DNA from: Streptacidiphilus sp. ASG 303
GTDB lineage: Bacteria; Actinomycetota; Actinomycetes; Streptomycetales; Streptomycetaceae
Direction: 5' to 3'
Length of the DNA stretch: 64,000 nucleotides
Assembly (NCBI RefSeq): GCF_020991365.1
Contig: NZ_JAJLRA010000006.1
Coordinates: forward strand, 272,916-336,915
Of the stretch, positions 43,325 through 53,737 are shown in pieces. The notes below the pieces were generated by a model. It did no database searches and was not told where the DNA came from. It saw only the letters and a list, made by a program, of their open reading frames with translations. A program made the translations under genes and the position numbers. How positions within the stretch are numbered: the stretch's first letter is position 1; each line of letters starts with the position of its first letter.

Positions 43325-44308
43325 ATGTCCGCACCCCGCGCCGCACTGATCCCCTACGCCCCCGGCGCCGTCGAGGGGCTGCCGCCGGACCTGGACGTCC
43401 ACACGTGGGACGGCACGGAGCCGCCGCCCCCGCAGGACGTGCTGGACACGGTCGGCTTCCTCACCGTCCCCTACATGCGCACCGCCGCCGCCCTGCCGCT
43501 GATGCCCCGCCTGCCGGCGCTGGAGGTCGTGCAGACCCTCACCGCCGGCGTGGACGACGTGCTGCCCCACGTGCCGTCGGGTGCGGTGCTCTGCAACGCC
43601 CGGGGCGTGCACGACGCCTCCACCGCCGAACTGGCCCTCACCCTGGTCCTCGCCTCCCTGCGCGGCATCCCCCGCTTCGTGCGGGGCCAGGACGCCGAGC
43701 AGTGGCACGCCGGCTTCTACCCGGCCCTCGCCGACCGCACGGTGCTGCTCGTCGGGTACGGCTCGATCGGGGCCGCGGTCGAGGAGCGGCTGCGCCCGTT
43801 CGAGTGCCGGGTCCTGCGGGTGGCCCGCCGGGCCCGCACGGCCCCGCACGGTCCGGTGCGGCCGCTGTCCGACCTGCCGGACCTGCTGCCGCAGGCCGAC
43901 GTGGTGGTGCTGACGGTGCCCCTGACCGAGGGGACGCGCGGCCTGGCGGGCCGGGACTTCCTCGCCCGGATGCGGGACGGGGCACTGCTGGTCAACGTCG
44001 CCCGGGGGCCGGTGGTGGACACCGCCGCACTGCTGGCCGAGCTGGAGTCCGGGCGGCTGCGCGCCGCGCTCGACGTCACCGACCCCGAGCCGCTGCCCGC
44101 GGGGCATCCGCTCTGGCACGCCCCCGGCGTCCTGATCAGCCCCCACGTGGGCGGCAGCAGCTCGGCGTTCCTCCCGCGGGCGCTGCGGCTGCTCGGCGCG
44201 CAGCTGCGCCGGTACGCGGCGGGCGAGCCCCCCGAGCACCGGGTCGCAGCCCCCGGGGCGGCAGTGCCCGGTGCGGCGGTGCCCGGGGCCGGGGAGCACC
44301 GGGGCTGA
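43325..44308 (+). CDS. D-2-hydroxyacid dehydrogenase (NAD-binding)
   Basis: 327 aa. NAD-binding LLVGYGSIGAAVEERL (GxGxxG), catalytic Arg in NVARGPVVDTAAL, Glu in DVTDPEPLP, His in ISPHVGGSS. Reduces a 2-keto acid or oxidises a D-2-hydroxy acid; substrate unknown. The C-terminus has an alanine/valine/proline repeat (GAAVPGAAVPGAG). Leaderless, divergent from the sugar dehydrogenase. Confidence 0.92.
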   Translation: MSAPRAALIPYAPGAVEGLPPDLDVHTWDGTEPPPPQDVLDTVGFLTVPYMRTAAALPLMPRLPALEVVQTLTAGVDDVLPHVPSGAVLCNARGVHDASTAELALTLVLASLRGIPRFVRGQDAEQWHAGFYPALADRTVLLVGYGSIGAAVEERLRPFECRVLRVARRARTAPHGPVRPLSDLPDLLPQADVVVLTVPLTEGTRGLAGRDFLARMRDGALLVNVARGPVVDTAALLAELESGRLRAALDVTDPEPLPAGHPLWHAPGVLISPHVGGSSSAFLPRALRLLGAQLRRYAAGEPPEHRVAAPGAAVPGAAVPGAGEHRG

Positions 44309-44749
44309 CCGCTCTCCCGCCGGGACACGGCGGCCGTCGTGCGGCGGCCGGAGCGCGGCTGCCGGAGTGCGGCGGCCCGGCCGCGATGGCCGGCCCGCAA
44401 CGGCCCGGCCGCAGCAGCAGGGGCGCGCCCGGTCCGGCCGCGCCCGGGCGGGGCGCACCGCGCCCGGGCGCGCGCGGTCCCGGCGCTCCGGCCCTCCGGG
44501 CCCCGCGCCCGCCCGGCCCGCCGCCCGCTCACCTGGACCAGAGGTCACCCGTCCGGGTGGCGGCGGCGGATGCGGTGATTCCCCGACGGTGCCGCTCCGT
44601 CGCGATCCGGGCATGCACCCGGCCACAGGGCGTTACTGTCAGTGGTGCATCTGTGCCACTGAGTGACCGGCGTGGTGTATCGTCCCGTCCGAAGGCGCGG
44701 GCGGGGCGCGGCGAAGCCGGCCCTTCACGCCCGGAGGGGGAGATATCGG
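44309..44749 (+). other. Intergenic region with the cdgF promoter/operator
   Basis: No gene. GC-rich to ~44560, then lower GC. An inverted repeat CAGTGG..CCACTG (44640-44661) lies where the -35 would be for a -10 TATCGT at 44678-44683. The predicted cdgF leader is ~60 bases. Confidence 0.45.
44640..44661 (+). promoter_or_regulatory. Inverted repeat, probable operator of cdgF
   Basis: CAGTGG and CCACTG separated by ten bases, just upstream of TATCGT (44678). BldD is known to control several Streptomyces c-di-GMP genes, but this site does not match the BldD consensus well by eye. Confidence 0.4.
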
Positions 44750-47700
44750 TTGACTTCCACCGATGTTGTGCTGCCCAAGGCCGCCGGAACCCGGGGGACC
44801 GTCGGCGCCGTCCGCACCGGCCGCCTCCCCCGGCTGCTGCTCGCCGCGGCCTGCTGCGCCTACGCGGCGGGGGCGGCCACCGGGTGGGGATCGGCCCGGC
44901 TGGCCCCCGTCATGGGCGACTTCGGCCTGGCCGCGGCCGCCCTGGCCGCCGCGGTGTCCTGCCTGGTCCGGGGCTCCCGCACCGGCGGCCCGGCCCGCCC
45001 CGCGTGGCTGCTCTTCGGGTTCTCCTCCCTGATGGCCGCCCTCGGCAACGGTGCCTGGGGCTGGTACGAGGTGGTGCTGCACACCCCCGTGCCGTCGCCG
45101 TCGGTCGCGGACGGGGCCTTCCTCCTCTTCGCGCCGCCCGCCATCGCCGGCCTGCTGGTCCTCGGCCACCGGCCCCGCACCCCCGCCGCCTGGGTCTGCC
45201 TGCTGCTGGACGGCTGGCTGATCGCCGGCTCGCTGCTCACCCTGGGCTGGAGCCTCGCCCTGGCCCGCACCGCCCGGGGTGAGGAGGGCAGCCCGCTGCG
45301 GATGTCGCTGTCCCTGGCCTACCCGCTGCTGGACATCCTGCTGGCCAGCGTCGTCCTGGGCATGCGGTTCCGCGGCCGGGAGGGCAACCGGGCGGCCGTG
45401 AACACGGCCGTGCTGGCCCTGGCCGTCACCGTGGTCAGCGACGCCCTGTGGACCTCGCCCACCCTGCGCAGCGCCTACCACTCGGGCGAGTTCCTGGACG
45501 CGGGCTGGTTCGCGGGCAGCCTGCTCCTCGCCTGGGCGCCCTGGGCCGGCGACCGCTCCCGGCCGGACGCCGACCCGGCTCCGCCGCACCCCCCGGCGGC
45601 CGGCCGCCGCACCGCCGCGACCTGGCTCAGCGCCCTCACCCCCTACCTCGCCGCGGCGGTGTGCACCGCCGCCCTCCTCACCAACGCCCTCGGCAGCCGC
45701 CCCATGGACCGGGTGGTGCTGGTCGCCGGCTGCACGGTGGTGCTGGCGCTGATCGTGCGCCAGGGCATCATGCTGCTGGACAACATCTCCCTCACCCAGG
45801 AGCTCGCGCGGCAGGAGGCCCACTTCCGGTCCCTGGTCCAGGGCTCCAGCGACGTCATCATGATCGTCGGCCCGGGCGGGGTGCTCTCGTACGTCAGCCC
45901 GGCCGCCCTCGGCGTCTACGGGCGCGATCCGGCCGAACTGGCGGGCGGCCCGCTGGTCGACGTGGTCCACCCCGACGACCGCGGCCGCGTCCGCTGGGAG
46001 ATCCGGCGCCTCCTCGCCGGGGGGCCCGGCACCGGGCCCGCCCGCGTGGAGTGCCGGATCCGCTCCGGGGCGGGGGAGTGGCTCCACGTCGAGTCCGCCG
46101 TCAGCCACTGCCCCGACGGACTGATCCTCAACAGCCGGGACGTCACCGAGCGCGTGCGCCTCCAGGCGCAGCTCCAGCACCACGCCTTCCACGACTCGCT
46201 CACCGACCTGCCGAACCGGGCGCTCTTCACCGACCGGGTGCGGGCCGCGCTCTCCGGCGTGCGGGGCGAGGGCCGGACGGTCGCCGTGCTCTACCTCGAC
46301 CTCGACGGCTTCAAGGCGGTCAACGACACCGCCGGCCACCAGGTCGGCGACGAGCTCCTCGTCCAGGCCGCGCACCGCCTGCGGGAGGCCGTCCGGGCCG
46401 AGGACACGGTGGCCAGGCTCGGCGGCGACGAGTTCGCGGCCCTGGTGGCCGGCCGGCTGCGCGAGGCGCACGTCCGCGACATCGCCGAGCGGCTGCGCGC
46501 CGCCCTCTCCCGGCCCTACCGGATCGGCGGCGCCGAACTCGCCGTGGCGGCCAGCATCGGCATCGCCTTCGCGGCCCCCGGCAGCCTCCCCGCCGAGCTG
46601 ATGCGCAACGCCGACCTGGCGATGTACCGGGCCAAGTCGGCGGGCAAGGGCCGGGTCGTCGTCTACTCCCCGCGGTTCCGCGCCGACCTCGTCCGCCGCC
46701 GGGAGCAGGAGCGGCGCCTGCACGGCGGCGTCCGCGGCGCCCGGCCGGTCCTGCTCCACCAGCCGGTCGTCGACCTGCTGAGCGGGGAGGTCGCCGCGGT
46801 CGAGGCCCAGGCCCGCTGGCAGGCCGGGCCGGAGCCCGCCGTCCCGGAGGACCCGTCCGCCGGGGAGGCCGCCGGGTCCGGCGCCCTCCCGCCCGGCCTG
46901 CTCCCGCCCGGCCGCCTCCCGTCCCGTGCCGGCCGGTCCGGACCCGGGCCCCGCGCCGCCCGTGCCGACGCCGACCCCGGCACCGTCGACGGCCACGCCG
47001 CCCACGCCGCCCACGCCGTCCGCACCGCGGAGGCGGACGGGGACGCCGGCGAGCGCGCCGCCAGCCTCGCCCGCTGGCTGGTCCAGCAGTCCGTCGCCGC
47101 GGCCGCCTCCCGCTGGCGCGGCGCCCCGGAGCGGGGCGCCGCGGTGCCGGTGGCGGTCCGGCTGTCCGTGCGGCGGCCGGACGCCCCTGGCGCGTCCGGC
47201 CTGCTCGACGCCCCCGGCCTGCTCGACACGGTCGAACGTGCCCTGCGGGAGAGCGGCCTGCCGCCCGGCCGGCTGATCCTGGGCGTGGGCGGCGGCCCCG
47301 GGGAGCCGCCCGAGGAGCTGGACGACCTGGTGCGCCGCCTGGCCGCGCTGCGCCGGCTCGGCGTCCGGCTGGCGCTGGAGGGCTTCGGCACCGGCCCCGC
47401 CCCGCTGACCTGGCTGCGCCGCCTCCCCGTGGACATCCTCAAGCTGGACCGCGCCCTCGTCCACGGGGCGGCGGAGTCCGCCGTCACCCGCGCCCTCGCC
47501 GGCCACGTGCTCCGGCTGGCCCGCGACCTGGGCCTGACGACGGTGGCCGAGGGGGTGGACACGCACCGGCAGGCGGCCGTCCTGCGCGAGCTGGGCTGCC
47601 GGCACGCGCAGGGGCTGCTCTTCTCGGGGCCGCTCGACGACCGGCGGCTGCACCGGGTGCTGCTCCGCCGCCGCCTCCCGCTGCCCGGCCCCGCCGTGCC

Positions 47701-47914
47701 CGCGCCCCCTGCCGCGCCCGCCGCCGGGACCTCCGCCGGGCCCGTGGCCGCGCTCCGTCCCGTACCGCTGCAGCAGCCCGCATCGTCCACCCGTCCGGAG
47801 GGGCGCGCGCACCTCCGCCGCGAGCCCTCCCCGCCGGTACGGAACCCCTCCGACCTGCCCGGACGCCCCTCCGGAAGGAGTCCGCATGATGAGACCTGCG
47901 TCCCACCTACTTGA
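44750..47914 (+). CDS. cdgF: PAS-GGDEF-degenerate EAL membrane protein, CdgF type
   Basis: 1054 aa from a TTG; GGAGGGGGAG ending seven bases before it decides this unusual start. N-terminal ~330 residues hold many membrane helices (e.g. RLLLAAACCAYAAGAATGWG, VVLVAGCTVVLALIV). PAS ~357-465 (SDVIMIVGPGGVLSYVSPAA). GGDEF intact at 558-562, with inhibitory-site RAED five residues before it, so a feedback-controlled diguanylate cyclase is expected. The EAL region (~660-1000) is decayed: EAQ for EAL, RLS for NVS, GVG for EIT, EGFGTG for DDFGTG; only KLD, EGV and QG remain. A Pro/Ala-rich insert splits it. The place before ilvB matches S. coelicolor cdgF (SCO5511). Confidence 0.8.
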   Translation: MTSTDVVLPKAAGTRGTVGAVRTGRLPRLLLAAACCAYAAGAATGWGSARLAPVMGDFGLAAAALAAAVSCLVRGSRTGGPARPAWLLFGFSSLMAALGNGAWGWYEVVLHTPVPSPSVADGAFLLFAPPAIAGLLVLGHRPRTPAAWVCLLLDGWLIAGSLLTLGWSLALARTARGEEGSPLRMSLSLAYPLLDILLASVVLGMRFRGREGNRAAVNTAVLALAVTVVSDALWTSPTLRSAYHSGEFLDAGWFAGSLLLAWAPWAGDRSRPDADPAPPHPPAAGRRTAATWLSALTPYLAAAVCTAALLTNALGSRPMDRVVLVAGCTVVLALIVRQGIMLLDNISLTQELARQEAHFRSLVQGSSDVIMIVGPGGVLSYVSPAALGVYGRDPAELAGGPLVDVVHPDDRGRVRWEIRRLLAGGPGTGPARVECRIRSGAGEWLHVESAVSHCPDGLILNSRDVTERVRLQAQLQHHAFHDSLTDLPNRALFTDRVRAALSGVRGEGRTVAVLYLDLDGFKAVNDTAGHQVGDELLVQAAHRLREAVRAEDTVARLGGDEFAALVAGRLREAHVRDIAERLRAALSRPYRIGGAELAVAASIGIAFAAPGSLPAELMRNADLAMYRAKSAGKGRVVVYSPRFRADLVRRREQERRLHGGVRGARPVLLHQPVVDLLSGEVAAVEAQARWQAGPEPAVPEDPSAGEAAGSGALPPGLLPPGRLPSRAGRSGPGPRAARADADPGTVDGHAAHAAHAVRTAEADGDAGERAASLARWLVQQSVAAAASRWRGAPERGAAVPVAVRLSVRRPDAPGASGLLDAPGLLDTVERALRESGLPPGRLILGVGGGPGEPPEELDDLVRRLAALRRLGVRLALEGFGTGPAPLTWLRRLPVDILKLDRALVHGAAESAVTRALAGHVLRLARDLGLTTVAEGVDTHRQAAVLRELGCRHAQGLLFSGPLDDRRLHRVLLRRRLPLPGPAVPAPPAAPAAGTSAGPVAALRPVPLQQPASSTRPEGRAHLRREPSPPVRNPSDLPGRPSGRSPHDETCVPPT

Positions 47915-47940
47915 CACCGCCCTCGGCTCGGGGGGAAGGT
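47911..47940 (+). promoter_or_regulatory. ilvB leader promoter
   Basis: Perfect -35 TTGACA (47911-47916), 18-base spacer, -10 GAAGGT (47935-47940), seven bases to the leader-peptide ATG. The -35 contains the cdgF stop codon TGA. Confidence 0.65.
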
Positions 47941-47947
47941 CGACACC

Positions 47948-47989
47948 ATGCGCACCCGAATCCTTGTACTTGGCGGGCGCGTCGGCTGA
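47948..47989 (+). CDS. ilvB leader peptide (13 aa)
   Basis: MRTRILVLGGRVG: consecutive Ile, Leu, Val, Leu codons and a late Val. With the -10 seven bases upstream, the leader mRNA is itself leaderless. Stalling of the ribosome at ILVL when branched-chain aminoacyl-tRNA is scarce is expected to prevent the downstream terminator. Such attenuators are known before ilvB and leuA in actinobacteria. Confidence 0.8.
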   Translation: MRTRILVLGGRVG

Positions 47990-48028
47990 CCCGGACAGCA
48001 GCACCGGATCGCAGAAGCCGACGCGCTA

Positions 48029-48061
48029 CCCCTCGCATGCCCTGGGCACGAGGGGTTTTTT
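48029..48061 (+). terminator. ilvB attenuator terminator
   Basis: Arms CCCCTCG (48029-48035) and CGAGGGG (48049-48055) followed by six Ts. A true U-tract is rare in this genome, which supports a regulatory role. Confidence 0.85.
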
Positions 48062-48245
48062 GCTGCACAGAACCCGTTCCACCACCGCCCGGTACCCCCT
48101 CCCGGGGCCTCCGGGGCAGCGATGAGCAGTCCACCGCAGACGCCGCGCGCCATGGGTCGCACCATGGGAGTACAGCCGCCGCGCGACGCCCAGCGACCGC
48201 CGCGGGCACCCTCCACCGCGGCGCAACCGGAGAAGAGACAGGCAG

Positions 48246-50096
48246 ATGACCGAGCAGGCCGCCCCGCACCGCGGGGACAACCCGGCAGCCCACTCCGCTA
48301 CCGGCACCCACGCCGCCCAGACGATGACCGGCGCCCAGTCGCTCATCCGCTCCCTGGAGGCCGTGGGGGCCGACACCGTCTTCGGCATCCCGGGCGGCGC
48401 CATCCTCCCCGCGTACGACCCCCTGATGGACTCCGCCAAGGTCCGCCACGTCCTCGTCCGCCACGAGCAGGGCGCCGGCCACGCCGCCGAGGGCTACGCC
48501 CAGGCCACCGGCCGGGTCGGCGTCTGCATGGCGACCTCCGGCCCGGGCGCGACCAACCTGGTCACCCCGATCGCCGACGCGTACATGGACTCCGTCCCCA
48601 TGGTCGCCATCACCGGCCAGGTCGCCAGCGCCTCGATCGGCACGGACGCCTTCCAGGAGGCGGACATCTGCGGCATCACCATGCCGATCACCAAGCACAA
48701 CTACCTGGTCACCGACCCCGCCGACATCCCCCGGGTGATCGCCGAGGCCTTCCACATCGCCTCCACCGGCCGCCCCGGCCCGGTCCTGGTCGACATCGCC
48801 AAGGACGCCCTGCAGGCGCAGACCGTCTTCCGCTGGCCGGTGGAGACCTCGCTCCCCGGCTACCGGCCCGTGACCCGGCCGCACGCCAAGCAGATCCGCG
48901 AGGCCGCCCGGATGCTGGTGAACGCCAAGCGGCCGGTGCTCTACGTCGGCGGCGGCGTCCTGAAGGCCCGCGCCACCGCGGAGCTGCGCATCCTCGCCGA
49001 GCTGACCGGCGCCCCGGTCACCACCACCCTGATGGCGCTCGGCGCCTTCCCCGACAGCCACCCGCAGCACCTGGGCATGCCGGGCATGCACGGCACCGTC
49101 CCGGCCGTCACCGCGCTGCAGAAGGCCGACGTCATCCTGGCGCTCGGCGCCCGCTTCGACGACCGCGTCACCGGGAAGCTGGACAGCTTCGCCCCGCACG
49201 CGAAGATCGTCCACGCCGACATCGACCCCGCCGAGATCGGCAAGAACCGCGCCGCGGACGTCCCGATCGTCGGCGACGCCCGCGAGGTGCTGGCCGACCT
49301 GATCGTCGCCGTCCAGGCCGAGCACGAGGCCGGCCGCCGCGGCGACTACACCGCCTGGTGGGAGCGGCTGAACGCCTGGAAGACCACCTACCCGCTGGGC
49401 TACGCCCCCGCCCCCGAGGGCGAGCTCTCCCCGCAGCAGGTCATCGAGCGGATCGGGCAGCTGGTCGGCCCGGACGCCATCTACGCCGCGGGCGTGGGCC
49501 AGCACCAGATGTGGGCCTCCCAGTTCATCGGCTTCGAGAAGCCCGCCACCTGGCTGAACTCCGGCGGCGCCGGGACGATGGGCTACGCGGTCCCCGCCGC
49601 GATGGGCGCCAAGGCCGGCTGCCCCGAGACCCAGGTCTGGGCGATCGACGGCGACGGCTGCTTCCAGATGACCAACCAGGAGCTGGTCACCTGCGCCCTC
49701 AACAACATCCCCATCAAGGTCGCGGTCATCAACAACGGCTCGCTGGGCATGGTCCGCCAGTGGCAGACCCTCTTCTACAACCAGCGGTACTCCAACACCG
49801 TGCTCCACAGCGGCCCCGGCCACGACGGCGTCGCCCCGCCGCCGGCCGGCACCCGCGTCCCCGACTTCGTGAAGCTCGCCGAGGCGATGGGCTGCCGCGG
49901 CCTGCGCTGCGAGACGCCGGACCAGCTGGACGCGGTCATCAAGGAGGCGATGGCGATCGACGACGCCCCCGTCGTCATCGACTTCATCGTCCACCAGGAC
50001 GCCATGGTCTGGCCGATGGTCGCCGCCGGCACCAGCAACGACGAGATCATGGCCGCCCGCGACGTCCGCCCCGACTTCGGCGACGAGCTCGACTGA
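48246..50096 (+). CDS. ilvB: Acetolactate synthase large subunit
   Basis: 616 aa. Catalyses condensation of two pyruvates, or pyruvate with 2-oxobutyrate, in the first common step for Val/Leu/Ile. After a ~25-residue His/Thr-rich N-terminus: [14 protein letters not shown], catalytic Glu in [17 protein letters not shown] region, and the ThDP motif [22 protein letters not shown] precedes the ATG. First structural gene after the attenuator; ilvN follows after 47 bases. Confidence 0.97.
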   Translation: MTEQAAPHRGDNPAAHSATGTHAAQTMTGAQSLIRSLEAVGADTVFGIPGGAILPAYDPLMDSAKVRHVLVRHEQGAGHAAEGYAQATGRVGVCMATSGPGATNLVTPIADAYMDSVPMVAITGQVASASIGTDAFQEADICGITMPITKHNYLVTDPADIPRVIAEAFHIASTGRPGPVLVDIAKDALQAQTVFRWPVETSLPGYRPVTRPHAKQIREAARMLVNAKRPVLYVGGGVLKARATAELRILAELTGAPVTTTLMALGAFPDSHPQHLGMPGMHGTVPAVTALQKADVILALGARFDDRVTGKLDSFAPHAKIVHADIDPAEIGKNRAADVPIVGDAREVLADLIVAVQAEHEAGRRGDYTAWWERLNAWKTTYPLGYAPAPEGELSPQQVIERIGQLVGPDAIYAAGVGQHQMWASQFIGFEKPATWLNSGGAGTMGYAVPAAMGAKAGCPETQVWAIDGDGCFQMTNQELVTCALNNIPIKVAVINNGSLGMVRQWQTLFYNQRYSNTVLHSGPGHDGVAPPPAGTRVPDFVKLAEAMGCRGLRCETPDQLDAVIKEAMAIDDAPVVIDFIVHQDAMVWPMVAAGTSNDEIMAARDVRPDFGDELD

Positions 50097-50102
50097 GACC
50101 CC

Positions 50103-50126
50103 CGTCAGGACGTCAGGACGTCAGGA
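50103..50126 (+). repeat. 8-bp triple repeat between ilvB and ilvN
   Basis: CGTCAGGA three times in tandem just after the ilvB stop. Confidence 0.6.
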
Positions 50127-50143
50127 ACCGAGGAAGCCGACCC

Positions 50144-50668
50144 ATGTCCAAGCACACGCTCTCCGTCCTGGTCGAGAACAAGCCCGGCGTGCTCGCCCGC
50201 ATCGCCGCGCTCTTCTCCCGCCGGGGCTTCAACATCGACTCGCTCGCCGTCGGGCCCACCGAGCACCCCGACGTCTCCCGGATGACGATCGTCGTCCAGG
50301 TGGAGGACCTGCCGCTCGAGCAGGTCACCAAGCAGCTCAACAAGCTGGTCAACGTGATCAAGATCGTCGAGCTGGACCCCGACGCCTCCGTGCGGCGCGA
50401 ACTGGTCCTGGTGAAGGTCCGCGCCGACTCCGAGACCCGCTCGCAGGTCGTCGAGATCGTCCAGCTCTTCCGGGCCAAGACGGTCGACGTCTCGCCCGAC
50501 GCGGTCACGATCGAGGCCACCGGCAGCTCCGACAAGCTGGAGGCGATGCTGCGGATGCTGGAGCCGTACGGGGTCAAGGAGCTGGTCCAGTCCGGCATGG
50601 TCGCCATCGGACGCGGCGCCCGCTCCATCACCGACCGCTCGCTGCGCGCCCTCGACCGCTCCGCCTGA
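50144..50668 (+). CDS. ilvN: Acetolactate synthase small (regulatory) subunit
   Basis: 174 aa from ATG 50144 (CGAGGAAG upstream). N-terminal ACT domain LSVLVENKPGVLARIAALFS..NIDSLAVGPTE binds valine for feedback inhibition; C-terminal ALS_ss_C region RELVLVKVRAD..VEIVQLFRAKTVDVSPD. Activates IlvB. Confidence 0.97.
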   Translation: MSKHTLSVLVENKPGVLARIAALFSRRGFNIDSLAVGPTEHPDVSRMTIVVQVEDLPLEQVTKQLNKLVNVIKIVELDPDASVRRELVLVKVRADSETRSQVVEIVQLFRAKTVDVSPDAVTIEATGSSDKLEAMLRMLEPYGVKELVQSGMVAIGRGARSITDRSLRALDRSA

Positions 50669-50767
50669 GCCCCCGGCGGGCCCGGCCGGAACCCCGAGGT
50701 CAGCCGTCCGGACCCGTCTCACCCACCGACTACACCCCGCACCACGGCACCCGGTTGCGTACCGTGA

Positions 50768-51811
<1,044 letters not shown>

Positions 51812-51818
51812 GCCCCCG

Positions 51819-51852
51819 CGGCGGCCGCCCCCCGTCCGGGGCGGCCGCCGCG
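51819..51852 (+). terminator. ilvBNC terminator
   Basis: Exact 14-base arms (51819-51832, 51839-51852) seven bases after the ilvC stop. Confidence 0.6.
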
Positions 51853-52132
51853 CCGCACCACCCCCGCACCGCCGTCCGCACCGCCTTTCGTCAAGCCCCG
51901 GTTTTTGTCCGGCCTGTAGATTCCCGTGCGGGTGATTCCGCCGCGGGGGCAGGGGCCGGTGCACCGTACGTCGATACACTTCCGAGTGCGCGTCAGGCCC
52001 ACAGCGTCGTGCGTCTTCAACGCGGCATGCCACCGTTCCCCATGCCGCTGTTCCCGCCGCCGGGACAGCCCCGCGAGACACGCCACCCACGGTCCGCGGC
52101 CGGGGGAGAACCGGACAGTAAGGACAACTGTC
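51853..52132 (+). other. serA upstream region
   Basis: After the ilvC terminator the strand has TTTTTG and then TAGATT (51917-51922), a candidate -10 giving a ~200-base leader to serA. No riboswitch or leader peptide was recognised. Confidence 0.35.
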
Positions 52133-53737
52133 GTGAGCGCTGCAACACACCAGAAGCCTGTCGTTCTCATCGCCGAAGAGCTCTCGCCCGCCACGGTCGA
52201 CGCGCTGGGCCCGGACTTCGAGATCCGCCACTGCAACGGCGCCGACCGCGCCGAGCTGCTGCCCGCCATCGCCGACGTCGACGCGGTCCTGATCCGCAGC
52301 GCCACCAAGGTGGACGCCGAGGCGATCGCCGCCGCCCGCCGCCTCAAGGTCGTCGCCCGCGCCGGCGTCGGCCTGGACAACGTGGACGTCTCCGCCGCCA
52401 CCAAGGCCGGCGTGATGGTGGTCAACGCGCCCACCTCCAACATCGTCACCGCCGCCGAGCTCGCCTGCGGCCTGCTGATCTCGGTCGCCCGCAACATCCC
52501 GCCGGCCAGCACCGCCCTGAAGAACGGCGAGTGGAAGCGGTCGAAGTACACCGGCGTCGAGCTCGCCGAGAAGACCCTGGGCGTCGTCGGCCTCGGCCGC
52601 ATCGGCGTGCTGGTGGCCCAGCGGATGTCCGCGTTCGGCATGAGGATCGTCGCCTACGACCCCTACATCCAGGCCGCCCGCGCCGCCCAGATGGGCGTCA
52701 AGCTGCTCTCCCTCGACGAGCTGCTGGAGGTCGCGGACTTCATCACCGTGCACCTCCCCAAGACCCCGGAGACGGTCGGCCTCATCGGCGACGAGGCGCT
52801 GCACAAGGTCAAGCCGACCGTGCGCATCGTCAACGCCGCCCGCGGCGGCATCGTGGACGAGGCCGCCCTGGTCAGTGCCCTGAAGGAGGGCCGGGTCGCC
52901 GGCGCCGGCCTGGACGTCTTCGCCAAGGAGCCGTGCACCGACTCCCCGCTCTTCGAGTTCGACAACGTGGTGGCCACCCCGCACCTGGGCGCCTCCACCG
53001 ACGAGGCCCAGGAGAAGGCCGGCATCGCCGTCGCCCGCTCGGTGCGCCTCGCCCTCGCCGGCGAGCTGGTCCCCGACGCCGTCAACGTCCAGGGCGGCGT
53101 GATCGCCGAGGACGTGCGCCCCGGCCTGCCGCTCGCCGAGAAGCTCGGCCGGATCTTCACCGCGCTGGCCGGCGAGGTCGCCGTCCGCCTCGACGTCGAG
53201 GTCCGCGGCGAGATCACCCAGCACGACGTCAAGGTGCTGGAGCTCTCCGCCCTCAAGGGCGTCTTCGAGGACGTCGTCGACGAGACCGTCTCGTACGTCA
53301 ACGCGCCGCTCTTCGCCCAGGAGCGCGGCGTCGAGGTGCGGCTGACCACCAGCAGCGAGTCGGCCGAGCACCGCAACGTCATCACGGTGCGCGGCACCCT
53401 CGCCGACGGCGGGGAGGTGTCGGTCTCCGGCACCCTCACCGGCCCCAAGCGGACCCAGAAGATCGTCGGCGTCGACTCCTTCGACGTGGACGTGGTCCTC
53501 ACCGACCACATGGCCTTCTTCCAGTACGAGGACCGGCCCGGCGTGGTCGGCACCCTCGGCCGCATCCTCGGCGACGCGGGCATCAACATCGCCGGCATGC
53601 AGGTCGCCCGCGACGAGGCCGGCGGCGACGCCCTGGTCTCGCTCACCGTGGACAGCGAGATCCCGCAGCAGGTCCTGGCCGAGATCGCCACCGAGATCGG
53701 CGCCCGGTTCGCCCGCTCCGTGGACCTCGGGGACTGA
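52133..53737 (+). CDS. serA: D-3-phosphoglycerate dehydrogenase
   Basis: 534 aa from GTG 52133 (AAGGA eight bases upstream). First step of serine synthesis. NAD fold LGVVGLGRIGVLVAQRM, catalytic Arg in VNAARGGIVDE, His in TPHLGASTDEAQ. The long form with an intervening domain and C-terminal ACT domain (YEDRPGVVGTLGRILGDAGI), as in Mycobacterium, implying serine feedback. Serine made here connects to glyA/sdaA elsewhere in the window. Confidence 0.97.
   Translation: MSAATHQKPVVLIAEELSPATVDALGPDFEIRHCNGADRAELLPAIADVDAVLIRSATKVDAEAIAAARRLKVVARAGVGLDNVDVSAATKAGVMVVNAPTSNIVTAAELACGLLISVARNIPPASTALKNGEWKRSKYTGVELAEKTLGVVGLGRIGVLVAQRMSAFGMRIVAYDPYIQAARAAQMGVKLLSLDELLEVADFITVHLPKTPETVGLIGDEALHKVKPTVRIVNAARGGIVDEAALVSALKEGRVAGAGLDVFAKEPCTDSPLFEFDNVVATPHLGASTDEAQEKAGIAVARSVRLALAGELVPDAVNVQGGVIAEDVRPGLPLAEKLGRIFTALAGEVAVRLDVEVRGEITQHDVKVLELSALKGVFEDVVDETVSYVNAPLFAQERGVEVRLTTSSESAEHRNVITVRGTLADGGEVSVSGTLTGPKRTQKIVGVDSFDVDVVLTDHMAFFQYEDRPGVVGTLGRILGDAGINIAGMQVARDEAGGDALVSLTVDSEIPQQVLAEIATEIGARFARSVDLGD

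Noticed and set aside
38518..43326. Very long antisense open frame (~1600 codons) over the LuxR regulator gene
   Set aside because: Product of high GC3 in the sense gene; composition is Gly/Ala/Arg/Pro-biased with no domain. Similar antisense frames over 50105-55012 and 29353-33090 were rejected likewise.
43170..43346. Longer N-terminus of the sugar dehydrogenase
   Set aside because: It would cover the divergent leaderless promoter and place the signal peptide internally.
44630..44661. BldD box before cdgF
   Set aside because: TTAC..GTGG and CCAC..GTGAC fit the consensus with too many mismatches; reported only as an inverted repeat.
47948..48245. T-box riboswitch before ilvB
   Set aside because: No T-box consensus or specifier stem was seen; the leader peptide with Ile/Leu/Val codons explains the terminator.
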